From TMP-24 sp041397305 (GTDB taxonomy: Bacteria > Pseudomonadota > Alphaproteobacteria > Rhodobacterales > Rhodobacteraceae), in NCBI GenBank assembly GCA_041397305.1, contig JAWKWX010000011.1, forward strand, positions 1 to 64,000: a stretch of DNA of 64,000 bases, in the 5' to 3' direction. Below, one piece after another: positions 27,500 to 35,199 of this stretch (its first letter is position 1; each line of letters starts with the position of its first letter). A program made the translations under genes and the position numbers. The notes beneath the pieces are model-generated. The model did no database searches. It was not told the origin of the DNA and was given only the letters and a program-made list of their open reading frames with translations.

Positions 27500-27870
27500 G
27501 ATGCGCCCCCAGACTTCACCTGATCTACCGCCGCCGAAATTTTCAGGCGTTCACGGTTGAGGTGCGCATAGGTGCCATAGAGCGCGTCTGAGGCCTCGTT
27601 CATACCCAAGTCACGGCTGATCAGCCGAAGCTGGGCGAGGCTCAGACCGAGGACCATCGATAAGCTCGCGACCGAGCCAAGCAACAGCAATTCACCTGGA
27701 TAGAGGATGTCCGCGAAGCCAACGACAAAGAGTCCCGTCAAGCTCGCAACCATGACGCCCGTTGAAAGAAAGGGTCTGTGAATCGAGACCTTCTTGATGC
27801 CTTCGAGAATGAAGCTGTCGCGATGTGTGTGCAGCACGGCATCCTTGATGATGAGCTTGCCAAAGATCAT
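27496..27870 (-). CDS. Membrane protein of the coupling operon
   Basis: From MIFGKLIIKDAVLHTH (27870) the 124-residue protein has a short cytoplasmic strand region, two membrane helices (STGVMVASLTGLFVVGF and LLLLGSVASLSMVLGLSL) and a helical tail (LYGTYAHLNRERLKISAA). A 40-codon upstream extension is rejected because it overlaps the previous gene in another frame. It overlaps both neighbours by 4 bp. No family is recognised. Confidence 0.72.
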   Translation of the reverse strand: MIFGKLIIKDAVLHTHRDSFILEGIKKVSIHRPFLSTGVMVASLTGLFVVGFADILYPGELLLLGSVASLSMVLGLSLAQLRLISRDLGMNEASDALYGTYAHLNRERLKISAAVDQVKSGGAS

Positions 27871-28391
27871 GACGCCCCCTCCACTGTGCACAGGGGTGAG
27901 CGCAGTGCTTGGGACAGGCCTGCTTCCCGATTGGCCAAAACTGGCGGATTTAGGAGCCGCCCGCTTGAAGCGTACAAGGCGACCGCCCAACGCTGCTGCC
28001 GAGTGAAGATTTGTTCAGCACATGAGCATGCACCCTCAAATCCTGTCGCCGCGCGGGCAAGTCGAGCATCTTCAAAGTCTCGAGCCTGCTTTTGAGCCGC
28101 GCGGGCAGCGGCAGTCGGGTCAGGGATCAGCTGACACAGCTCTCCCAATTCGGGATAAACGCTGCACAATATACCGCCGAAGTCAGGCACTTGCGGGATA
28201 ACCGTCTCGCGGCGACGTAAGGCTTGAAGATTAGCGGAGAGTTGGAGCTGGCACGTATCGTGCCAGCCTGCGTTTTCATTTTCTCGCCTGACCATTTCGG
28301 GGCCACTGACTTCCGAAGAGATCACGGCATAGCCAACGGCGACGACGATCAGGAATGGGTTGAATGGTGCAGAGGAGAGATCAATCGACAT
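27867..28391 (-). CDS. Hypothetical protein of the coupling operon, cysteine-containing
   Basis: The 174 residues begin with a hydrophobic segment (FNPFLIVVAVGYAVISSEVS) that could be an anchor or signal. The remainder has about six cysteines (DTCQLQ, ILCSVY, ELCQLI, GACSCAEQ, PLCTVE), consistent with an exported disulfide-bonded domain. No family is recognised. It is translated from the same unit as its neighbours, with a 4-bp overlap downstream. Confidence 0.68.
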   Translation of the reverse strand: MSIDLSSAPFNPFLIVVAVGYAVISSEVSGPEMVRRENENAGWHDTCQLQLSANLQALRRRETVIPQVPDFGGILCSVYPELGELCQLIPDPTAAARAAQKQARDFEDARLARAATGFEGACSCAEQIFTRQQRWAVALYASSGRLLNPPVLANREAGLSQALRSPLCTVEGAS

Positions 28392-28403
28392 GGCAACATT
28401 CCC

Positions 28404-29633
28404 TCAGTTCCGTGCTTTGCCATTGGGCCGCATAGGTGCACGCGATGGACCCGCTTCGCGGACGGGATGTGGCCCAGAGAGATCGTCATCATCGTCGTCG
28501 GTCAGCTCACGCATCTGACGCGCGCTCATAGGGCGCATTCCTGTGAGACGGTCGAGATCAGTGGGTGTGCGTGGCTTGGTCCAAACCTGCGGCGAATGCG
28601 CGATCATGGTCATGAGCACGTAAGCCCACAGCGCCAGCGGGAAAACCAGGTCCACGAGGAAGGCGAACAAAAAGACAGGCGCGAACTTGCCTGCAAAGGC
28701 GAAGGTATCGAGCGCGCCCGTGCGGCTGGGGAAGGTGGGTGGAGTGACTGACAGGCCGCGTTGTTCCGCCAGAGCCGTCATCAGCGTGACCGCATAGCCA
28801 GCTAGTGTGCGGTTGATCTTGGCACTAGCATCCTCGCGGTTGGGCACCAAGACCCCACCTTCAAGTTCACTGGCATAAGAACGTACGACGGAGACTGGCA
28901 CGGCCTGATCGAGCGCAGATAGCGTGCTCATCAGTCGTGCCTGCTGCGTGCGCAGGGCCGCGCGGCGATCCCAGATACTGGTACTTTCATCGGCAAGCGT
29001 AGTTTCCATCGCCACGCGTTGAGTTTGTATTTGGTTCAAGAGATCGTCGCGCACGCCAAGGCTTGCCGTGATCTGTGTCGTGAGGCCATTGGCTCGCCCG
29101 TGCAGCGATTCCCACGCTTCGGTAATTGGACCATACCCCGTCGCACCTTCTTGTTCCTGACGGGCGAACAAATCTTGCGTCAAGGACTGCATGATGGGCA
29201 CCAGTTCGACCGCCTGATCCGCAACACTGACTCGCCCATCGACGTAGTTGCCGACCTGTTCGAGATGGGTGGTGAGCCGAGACTCTTCGACCTGAAAGAT
29301 GGTCAGTCCAGGTGCGGTGACGAGGAAAAAGCACAGGCCCACAAACGCGATGGATAGGCCACTCAACGGGCCAGCCAAGCTGGATTTTGTTGCGACAAGC
29401 GGCACGCCGCGTTCAATGCCCATGCGCAAAATCGCATAGGCGACTGCATAGGCGGCAACCAACAACGCGAGCAACTTGGCCCATCCCATCAAGCCGCCTT
29501 CGGCAAATCCTATGAAACAAAGACCAAAGCCCGCTAGTACGATTTCAAGAAGGGGGATCAGCTTCATGAAAAGCGTGATATAGGGTTCGCGCTCCTTGTC
29601 GGGGCGCACTGGATTTGTAGGGGTCGTTTCCAT
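28404..29633 (-). CDS. Polytopic membrane protein heading the coupling operon
   Basis: The 409-residue protein has three membrane helices near the N-terminus (about 21-43, 50-73 and 86-110), a long helical, probably extracytoplasmic middle (about 115-315) with SLTQDLFARQEQEGATGYG, a further hydrophobic hairpin at about 318-350, and a cytoplasmic tail with a run of aspartates (ELTDDDDDDLSGPHPV) and basic end. I do not recognise it. As first gene of the six-gene unit ending in a coupling ATPase it is a candidate for an envelope part of the transfer apparatus. Confidence 0.75.
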   Translation of the reverse strand: METTPTNPVRPDKEREPYITLFMKLIPLLEIVLAGFGLCFIGFAEGGLMGWAKLLALLVAAYAVAYAILRMGIERGVPLVATKSSLAGPLSGLSIAFVGLCFFLVTAPGLTIFQVEESRLTTHLEQVGNYVDGRVSVADQAVELVPIMQSLTQDLFARQEQEGATGYGPITEAWESLHGRANGLTTQITASLGVRDDLLNQIQTQRVAMETTLADESTSIWDRRAALRTQQARLMSTLSALDQAVPVSVVRSYASELEGGVLVPNREDASAKINRTLAGYAVTLMTALAEQRGLSVTPPTFPSRTGALDTFAFAGKFAPVFLFAFLVDLVFPLALWAYVLMTMIAHSPQVWTKPRTPTDLDRLTGMRPMSARQMRELTDDDDDDLSGPHPVREAGPSRAPMRPNGKARN

Positions 29634-29783
29634 CGTTAGTTTTCCTTGCTGTTCTACGAGGACGAACTCTCTCGATCTTGCTTGAGCAATCTGCTTGAGT
29701 GAGTGTTGCGGTCCTCACGAACAGGATCGCAGGACGGTGGAACTGGAGCAAAAACTGTGGGGACGGAATCCGACCGAGAAAGA

Positions 29784-30884
29784 ATGCTGCAAGCCATGTT
29801 TCTCACCTACGAGACAGTTCATGGCGAAAGCGCCTTTGGCTTTTACAAGAGCAAGGAGGGTCGAGAATTCCTCCGACAATTGTTCAAGCACTATCTCAGA
29901 CGCCAGAACCTCGGCGAAGGCAAAGTAGCGACTATCATCGCTGATAGCTTTGCTCAGTCTGAAAAACAGGAGCGTGAAGTAGATAGAACAAAAAGCGCAC
30001 TTAGAAGATGGAGCAGAGACGGCCAGGGAGAACTCTGGCCAAAGGATCAAAATAAGAATTTGCGCAGCCTTCGAAGACTTGAAAACGAATACCTTTCGGT
30101 GACGGAGATTCGAGAGGTTTTGCAGGACACCGCAGAAACCATTCAAAAGCACCAATCTGGAATTGCTCTTTCAAACTTTTTCTACGGTGCATCGAAAATT
30201 GAACAGATCAACGAAGATATTGATCAGATTCAATCAAGTTTTTGTGGACTGTACGACGTCAAGGAGCTCAGCAACCAGGATCATAGTGACCCGTATGAGG
30301 AAGAAAAAAAGGATATTGTCGAAAAGCTCATAGCCGAAGTAAGAAAGCGCGGTGTTGATCGCAATGTCATTCAGATTGACCCGAGTCACTTTGACTTTGA
30401 AACCAAGGCTTTCATAGATACTCGGGAAACGCCTTCTTATCAAATCGACCACTCATCCAGCGCTCGATTTATTCGCCTGAATAGGGTCAAAGGACGTAGC
30501 TTTATGGTGATGCAGTCGTTTGAAGTTAAATTGGATGATGAGGACATTCCTCGGCCACGTCGGCTCTCGACTGGTTACGCGTTCCCAATGAAAAATGGAA
30601 CGCTTCACGCACTCTTGACTGAATCGGGCCCTTCTAGTGATCGATCCTATTTTGCCTACTCGCCCAATGAGCTCGTCCGACCGTACGGTCACTGCATAAA
30701 TGAAGGAGATTGCCTTTGGAAGGTTACGCGACAGCCATTTGCAAAGGTTTATGAGGCGTTTGTCCACGAAAAGAAATTCGAAATCTGGGAGAAGATAACG
30801 GACGCAAATCGTCACTTAACCTACTTTGATGTGGATAAGCTGTCAGCGCAACTCGACAAGACGATCTGGAATTTTTTACCATGA
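29784..30884 (+). CDS. Unrecognised 366-residue cargo protein
   Basis: I do not recognise this protein. From the ATG at 29784 (MLQAMFLTYETVHGESAFGF) it has a helical charged N-terminal third, then NEYLSVTEIREVLQDTAETI, and a C-terminal half with alternating strands (SARFIRLNRVKGRSFMVMQS, RRLSTGYAFPMKNGTLHALL). A GTG at 29703 would add 27 residues. Codon usage is AT-richer than the flanking island backbone. The next gene, an ankyrin protein, begins in an ATGA overlap, so the two are a unit. The two-domain layout with a small partner is reminiscent of toxin or defence pairs, but no catalytic motif is visible. Confidence 0.75.
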   Translation: MLQAMFLTYETVHGESAFGFYKSKEGREFLRQLFKHYLRRQNLGEGKVATIIADSFAQSEKQEREVDRTKSALRRWSRDGQGELWPKDQNKNLRSLRRLENEYLSVTEIREVLQDTAETIQKHQSGIALSNFFYGASKIEQINEDIDQIQSSFCGLYDVKELSNQDHSDPYEEEKKDIVEKLIAEVRKRGVDRNVIQIDPSHFDFETKAFIDTRETPSYQIDHSSSARFIRLNRVKGRSFMVMQSFEVKLDDEDIPRPRRLSTGYAFPMKNGTLHALLTESGPSSDRSYFAYSPNELVRPYGHCINEGDCLWKVTRQPFAKVYEAFVHEKKFEIWEKITDANRHLTYFDVDKLSAQLDKTIWNFLP

Positions 30885-31267
30885 GAGCTGCTAAGAAAAA
30901 GCCCTCCACGCGAGGCAGGATAGGAGACCTCATAGGCGATATCATTCAAGCGGCAATGGACGGCAATGCGTCACTGGTTCGGGAACTGCTAGACCAAGGC
31001 GCGGACATAAACACAGTCGAACCACAACGCGGCTTTACCTGTCTGCACATTGCTTGCTTGAACGGAGATGAGCGTGTCGTGAGCGAACTGCTTGACTTTA
31101 ATGACAGGCACGGTGGCTTGGATTTTTCCATTCGGACTTCGGAACCGCCACGATATGCATGGCAACTGGCCATGAGTGCCCACCACTATGAACTTGCGGA
31201 ACGAGTTGATAGAGCTGGCCGCAGAGATGGTCCTTTATCTCCTAGTGGCCCCAAGCCTGTGCGATAG
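30881..31267 (+). CDS. Ankyrin-repeat protein
   Basis: The 128-residue protein has a basic head (MRAAKKKPSTRGR) and two to three ankyrin repeats: AAMDGNASLVRELLDQGADI, then TCLHIACLNGDERVVSELLD, and a degenerate third (AWQLAMSAHHYELAERVDRA). Ankyrin repeats mediate protein binding. Translational coupling to the 366-residue gene suggests it is a dedicated partner, for example an inhibitor or immunity-type subunit. That role is inference. Confidence 0.8.
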   Translation: MRAAKKKPSTRGRIGDLIGDIIQAAMDGNASLVRELLDQGADINTVEPQRGFTCLHIACLNGDERVVSELLDFNDRHGGLDFSIRTSEPPRYAWQLAMSAHHYELAERVDRAGRRDGPLSPSGPKPVR

Positions 31268-32036
31268 TCGTACTGGAACGGCGAGACGTATCTAGAACCA
31301 GCCCATCGTGATACTCGCTTGAAATCCAGTTCAACGCCCCCGCACATGACTCGTACGAACACCCAGAGAGACACCATTTCCCGTTCATCCACACTCGCAA
31401 GATGTGTTTTGTAGTACAAAACCATCTTGGCAAGGGGGCCACTGCGCGCCCCCGTTGCATCCCCCAGGCCGTGGCTCTTTCAGGGCATTGAACCCGTTCA
31501 GAGCCAGCAGATCGTATCGCCGATCAATCACTCGCGGGAGACTTCGCTCTCCCTGCATCCATCGACTTGGCGGGCGTTCCTGCCCCCAAGACCCCAGACC
31601 ATTCATGGAGACGACTTCATCGAGACCAGGGAAGGGAGCATTCGCGCTGCCCTTCCTTGGAACCATCCCATCGACCAAAGAGCCTTCGAGCCCCTTGGAA
31701 CCCTGACCAACCCTGCGCGGATTGGATGCCGCCATCTTGCCGAAGATGGACCACTCCCAGGAGCCTATCGCCGCCCCTGAACCCAGCTCGTCGGACTTGG
31801 AGAACTGCCTCTCCACCGACACCGAACCATGCGCAATCGACCACGCGATTGCCCCCCCGATCAGGGGAGTGTTTCTGTCCCATTGCATGGCCTGGCTTTG
31901 CCTGTAGTCACGCCAACCCATCGTGGCGGGAGCACCATCGCTGACCCATGTGGATAATTCCACATCTTGTGTTTCTCAGGGTGCACGCCGCTACCCAAGT
32001 TGCTAGGATGTTCGAAAAGCTTGGGAGAACGAGCAG
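31268..32036. other. 770-bp region without a convincing gene, with a long inverted repeat
   Basis: A minus-strand frame of 192 codons (31963-31385) exists but has no recognisable domain and the opposite strand has similar frames, so I do not call it. At 31399-31428 an imperfect inverted repeat pairs AAGATG with CATCTT and GTTTTGTA with TACAAAAC around a single G, with one bulged base. It could be an operator, terminator, transfer origin element or structured RNA. The plus-strand defence operon starts at the right end of this region, so its promoter is probably here. Confidence 0.45.
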
Positions 32037-34787
32037 TTGAACGCCGTTGAGATTGAAGAAGCCATTTCTGCATTGGTCGGGGAGCCGTTTGACCCCGAAG
32101 AGTTTCCCTACGCCTTCCTCCAAGCGTTCGGACGCAAGCAAACGGAGATCAAGCGACTTCGCACCAATGCGTCGAACAAGTCCGACCTCGGAGGCGTGCT
32201 TCAACGAAACAACATCCACATCAAGGTTTGTGCGGAAGGAGAAGTCGGGCCGACGATCCGCGCCCTCAAGGCAAGCCCAGCAACGAGCAAGGGTAAAGCC
32301 AAGTTCATCCTCGCGACAGACGGTAAGGACTTTCACGCTGAAGACCTAGTCTCCGACGCGGCTCACGTGATCTGCGAGTACGCCGATTTTCCCGACCATT
32401 TTGGCTTCTTCCTGCCCTTGGCGGGGATCAGCACCGTCAAACAAATCCGCGAAAGTGCATTCGACATAAAGGCGACGGGACGCCTGAACCGCCTCTATAT
32501 CGAGCTCCTGAAGGACAACCCTGACTGGGGGACTTCGGAACGCCGTCACGACATGAACCACTTCATGGCGCGGCTGATCTTCTGCTTCTTTGCCGAAGAC
32601 ACCGACATCTTTGTCGACACAGACCAGTTCACTTCGACCGTCGAACGGATGAGCGAGAAGGATAGCTCCAACACGCACGAGATAATCAGTGAGTTGTTCC
32701 GCGCAATGAATACCAAGAGGGAAGACCGCGCGGCGGCTGGGATTGCTCGCTGGGCAAACAATTTTCCCTACGTGAACGGCGGGCTGTTCTCGGAGAGTGT
32801 CGAGGTTCCGCGCTTCAGCAAGATCGCACGATCCTACCTTTTGCACATTGGCAGCCTCGACTGGAAAAGGATCAACCCAGACATCTTCGGCTCGATGATC
32901 CAGGCCGTCGCCGATGACGAGGAACGTGGCGCACTCGGGATGCACTACACCAGCGTCCCGAACATCCTAAAGGTGCTCAATCCGCTCTTCCTCGATGATC
33001 TGCGCGAAAAGCTTGAGGAGGCGGACGACAATCCGCGCAAGCTCCTCAATCTGCGCAACCGCATGGCGCGGATTAGGGTCTTCGATCCCGCTTGCGGTTC
33101 GGGCAATTTCCTCGTCATAGCCTATAAGGAAATGCGCGCCATTGAGGCCGAGATCAACAAGCGGCGCGGCGAGGCCGACCACCGCACCGAAATTCCGCTG
33201 ACGAACTTTCGCGGAATCGAGCTTCGCGACTTTCCTGCCGAGATCGCACGCTTGGCGCTGATCATCGCCGAGTATCAATGCGACGTGCTCTACCGTGGGC
33301 AGCGCGAGGCCTTGCGTGACTTTCTACCGCTTGATGCCATGAACTGGATCACTTGCGGCAATGCATTACGGATTGACTGGCTTAGTGTCTGTCCGCCGAC
33401 AGGAACGGGCGTGAAGATGCATGGGGATGATCTCTTCAGTATGCCGCTTGATCAGGCAGAAATCGACTTCGAGAATGAGGGCGGGGAGACCTTCATCTGT
33501 GGGAACCCGCCATACAAAGGAAGCAAATGGCAAACACTCGAACAGAAGTCCGATATGGCAAGTGCATGGAGCGCAAAACCAAGTCTTGCCAAAACCACAG
33601 ATTTTGTAAGCGGATGGATAGCCCGCTACCTAGACTACGCAAAAATCGTTCCCAATGCAGTCGCTGCTTTTGTGACAACGAATAGTATCTGCCAAGGTCA
33701 ACAGGCGTCAGATATTTGGCCGCATGTCTTCAGAAATAACGTGGAAATTCTTTTCGCACATGTACCATTCAAGTGGAGTAACTTGGCGAGTCATAATGCA
33801 GGTGTAACGGTTATCATCGTCGGCCTCGCTGAGAAATCGAACTCAACCAAAAGACTGTTTGACGGCGATGTCGTGCAGAGCTGCTCGGTTATCGGCCCCT
33901 ACCTAGTGCCTAATCGCTCTGAAGTAGTAACAAAATCAAACGCTCCGATTGGCCAGAAATCACCTATGCTGTTTGGGAATATGCCAAGGGATGGCGGGAA
34001 TTTGTTCTTGGATTCCAATGAGGCGGAGAACCTAAGCAATGACCCAAAAGTCGGACACATGGTTCGGCGTTTCTTGGGGTCTGAAGAGCTTATTAATGGA
34101 AAGTTGCGTTACTGTCTTTGGATTACGGAGGAAGAAGCCCGCGTTGCTTCCAAGCACCCATTTATTGCGGAGCGTCTCAAAAAGGTAACAGAGAACAGGT
34201 TGAAATCTCAGGCATCTTCGACCCGGGATTATGCCACAAAGCCTTATCGATTTGTGCAGATTGCTGGCGTGGCACGACGAACACAAATCCTCGTGCCAGG
34301 GGTTAGCTCTGAAAATAGGGAATACTTGCCGTGTGACTATCGTGACGAAACCGCCATCGCGTCGAACAAGTTATTCGCCTTATACGATGCCCCAATTTGG
34401 AATTTGTCTTTGATTGCATCCAGACTTCATTGGGTCTGGATTGGGACGGTTTGCGTTCGAATGCGATCCGACTTTAGCTATTCAAACACGCTGGGGTGGA
34501 ATACTTTTCCCGTTCCCAAGTTGACAGAAAAGAACATTGAAGACCTTACTCGTTGCGCTCAAGACATCCTGCTGGCTCGCGAAGCGCATTTTCCCGCAAC
34601 CATTGCCGACCTTTATGAGGTTAAAGGCGGTGATAGCAAAATGCCCGCTGATCTGCGCGCTGCGCATGATCGCAACGACGAGGTTCTGGAGCGAATCTAC
34701 ATTGGTCGCCGCTTCCGCAACGATACCGAACGCCTCGAAAAGCTCTTCGAACTATACACGAAGATGACCAAGAAGGGGGCGGCATGA
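32037..34787 (+). CDS. MmeI-like class I DNA methyltransferase, nuclease site apparently lost
   Basis: The 916-residue protein has the MmeI layout: N-terminal nuclease-like domain, helical spacer (HDMNHFMARLIFCFFAEDTD), SAM motif FDPACGSGNFL at about 349-359, catalytic GNPPY at about 488, target-recognition region and helical C-terminus. GNPPY indicates amino methylation, probably N6-adenine. Where MmeI has a D...E-x-K active site, this protein reads SDLGGVLQRNNIHIKV, with histidine in place of the glutamate, so it is probably modification-only. It starts with TTG at 32037 after GGGAGA. It opens a five-gene run with overlaps or 2-bp gaps. Confidence 0.88.
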   Translation: MNAVEIEEAISALVGEPFDPEEFPYAFLQAFGRKQTEIKRLRTNASNKSDLGGVLQRNNIHIKVCAEGEVGPTIRALKASPATSKGKAKFILATDGKDFHAEDLVSDAAHVICEYADFPDHFGFFLPLAGISTVKQIRESAFDIKATGRLNRLYIELLKDNPDWGTSERRHDMNHFMARLIFCFFAEDTDIFVDTDQFTSTVERMSEKDSSNTHEIISELFRAMNTKREDRAAAGIARWANNFPYVNGGLFSESVEVPRFSKIARSYLLHIGSLDWKRINPDIFGSMIQAVADDEERGALGMHYTSVPNILKVLNPLFLDDLREKLEEADDNPRKLLNLRNRMARIRVFDPACGSGNFLVIAYKEMRAIEAEINKRRGEADHRTEIPLTNFRGIELRDFPAEIARLALIIAEYQCDVLYRGQREALRDFLPLDAMNWITCGNALRIDWLSVCPPTGTGVKMHGDDLFSMPLDQAEIDFENEGGETFICGNPPYKGSKWQTLEQKSDMASAWSAKPSLAKTTDFVSGWIARYLDYAKIVPNAVAAFVTTNSICQGQQASDIWPHVFRNNVEILFAHVPFKWSNLASHNAGVTVIIVGLAEKSNSTKRLFDGDVVQSCSVIGPYLVPNRSEVVTKSNAPIGQKSPMLFGNMPRDGGNLFLDSNEAENLSNDPKVGHMVRRFLGSEELINGKLRYCLWITEEEARVASKHPFIAERLKKVTENRLKSQASSTRDYATKPYRFVQIAGVARRTQILVPGVSSENREYLPCDYRDETAIASNKLFALYDAPIWNLSLIASRLHWVWIGTVCVRMRSDFSYSNTLGWNTFPVPKLTEKNIEDLTRCAQDILLAREAHFPATIADLYEVKGGDSKMPADLRAAHDRNDEVLERIYIGRRFRNDTERLEKLFELYTKMTKKGAA

Positions 34788-35197
34788 GTCAGTTTGAGCC
34801 GATCCCTTATGCCGATCTCAATTCGCGCCAGAAGGAAAACTATAACTTCCACAAGATCGCCGCGCGTCTAGCCAACTTTGGCTTCAACTGCCTGCGGCTG
34901 ACGGATGACTGGCAGGGCGCAGATTTCATTGCCTGCCACATCGACGGCGAAACGTTTCTGAAGGTGCAACTTAAAGGGCGTCTGGTCATCGACCGAAAGT
35001 ATCAAGGCAAGGATATCCACATCGCGTTCATCCACGGCGATGGCGCGTATCTGTATGAGCACGACAAGCTTGTGGCACACCTGGAAGCCAACGGCCTCAT
35101 CGGTGACGAAAGTGTTACATGGCACGAACACGGCTTTCGGAGCTGGCCAACACCTCCTGCTTGGGCAATCAATTTCTTAGAAAATTATAGGATTTAG
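34784..35197 (+). CDS. Small PD-(D/E)XK-like protein
   Basis: The 137-residue protein reads NFHKIAARLANFGFNCLRLT, then DDWQGADFIACHIDGETFLK with VQLKGRLVIDRKY. The spacing of helix, GADFIA, strand and V-Q-L-K-G matches the PD-(D/E)XK nuclease core with a Q-x-K variant, as in Mrr/VRR relatives. The candidate catalytic residues are the Asp of GADF and the Gln/Lys of QLK. No database name is recalled. It overlaps the methyltransferase stop by 4 bp (ATGA). It may be the stand-alone cutting or DNA-sensing subunit; activity is inferred only. Confidence 0.7.
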   Translation: MSQFEPIPYADLNSRQKENYNFHKIAARLANFGFNCLRLTDDWQGADFIACHIDGETFLKVQLKGRLVIDRKYQGKDIHIAFIHGDGAYLYEHDKLVAHLEANGLIGDESVTWHEHGFRSWPTPPAWAINFLENYRI

Positions 35198-35199
35198 TT

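Noticed and set aside
31385..31963. 192-codon minus-strand frame
   Set aside because: No recognisable motif, competing frames on both strands, ends in a hairpin; left uncalled and reported as a non-coding block.
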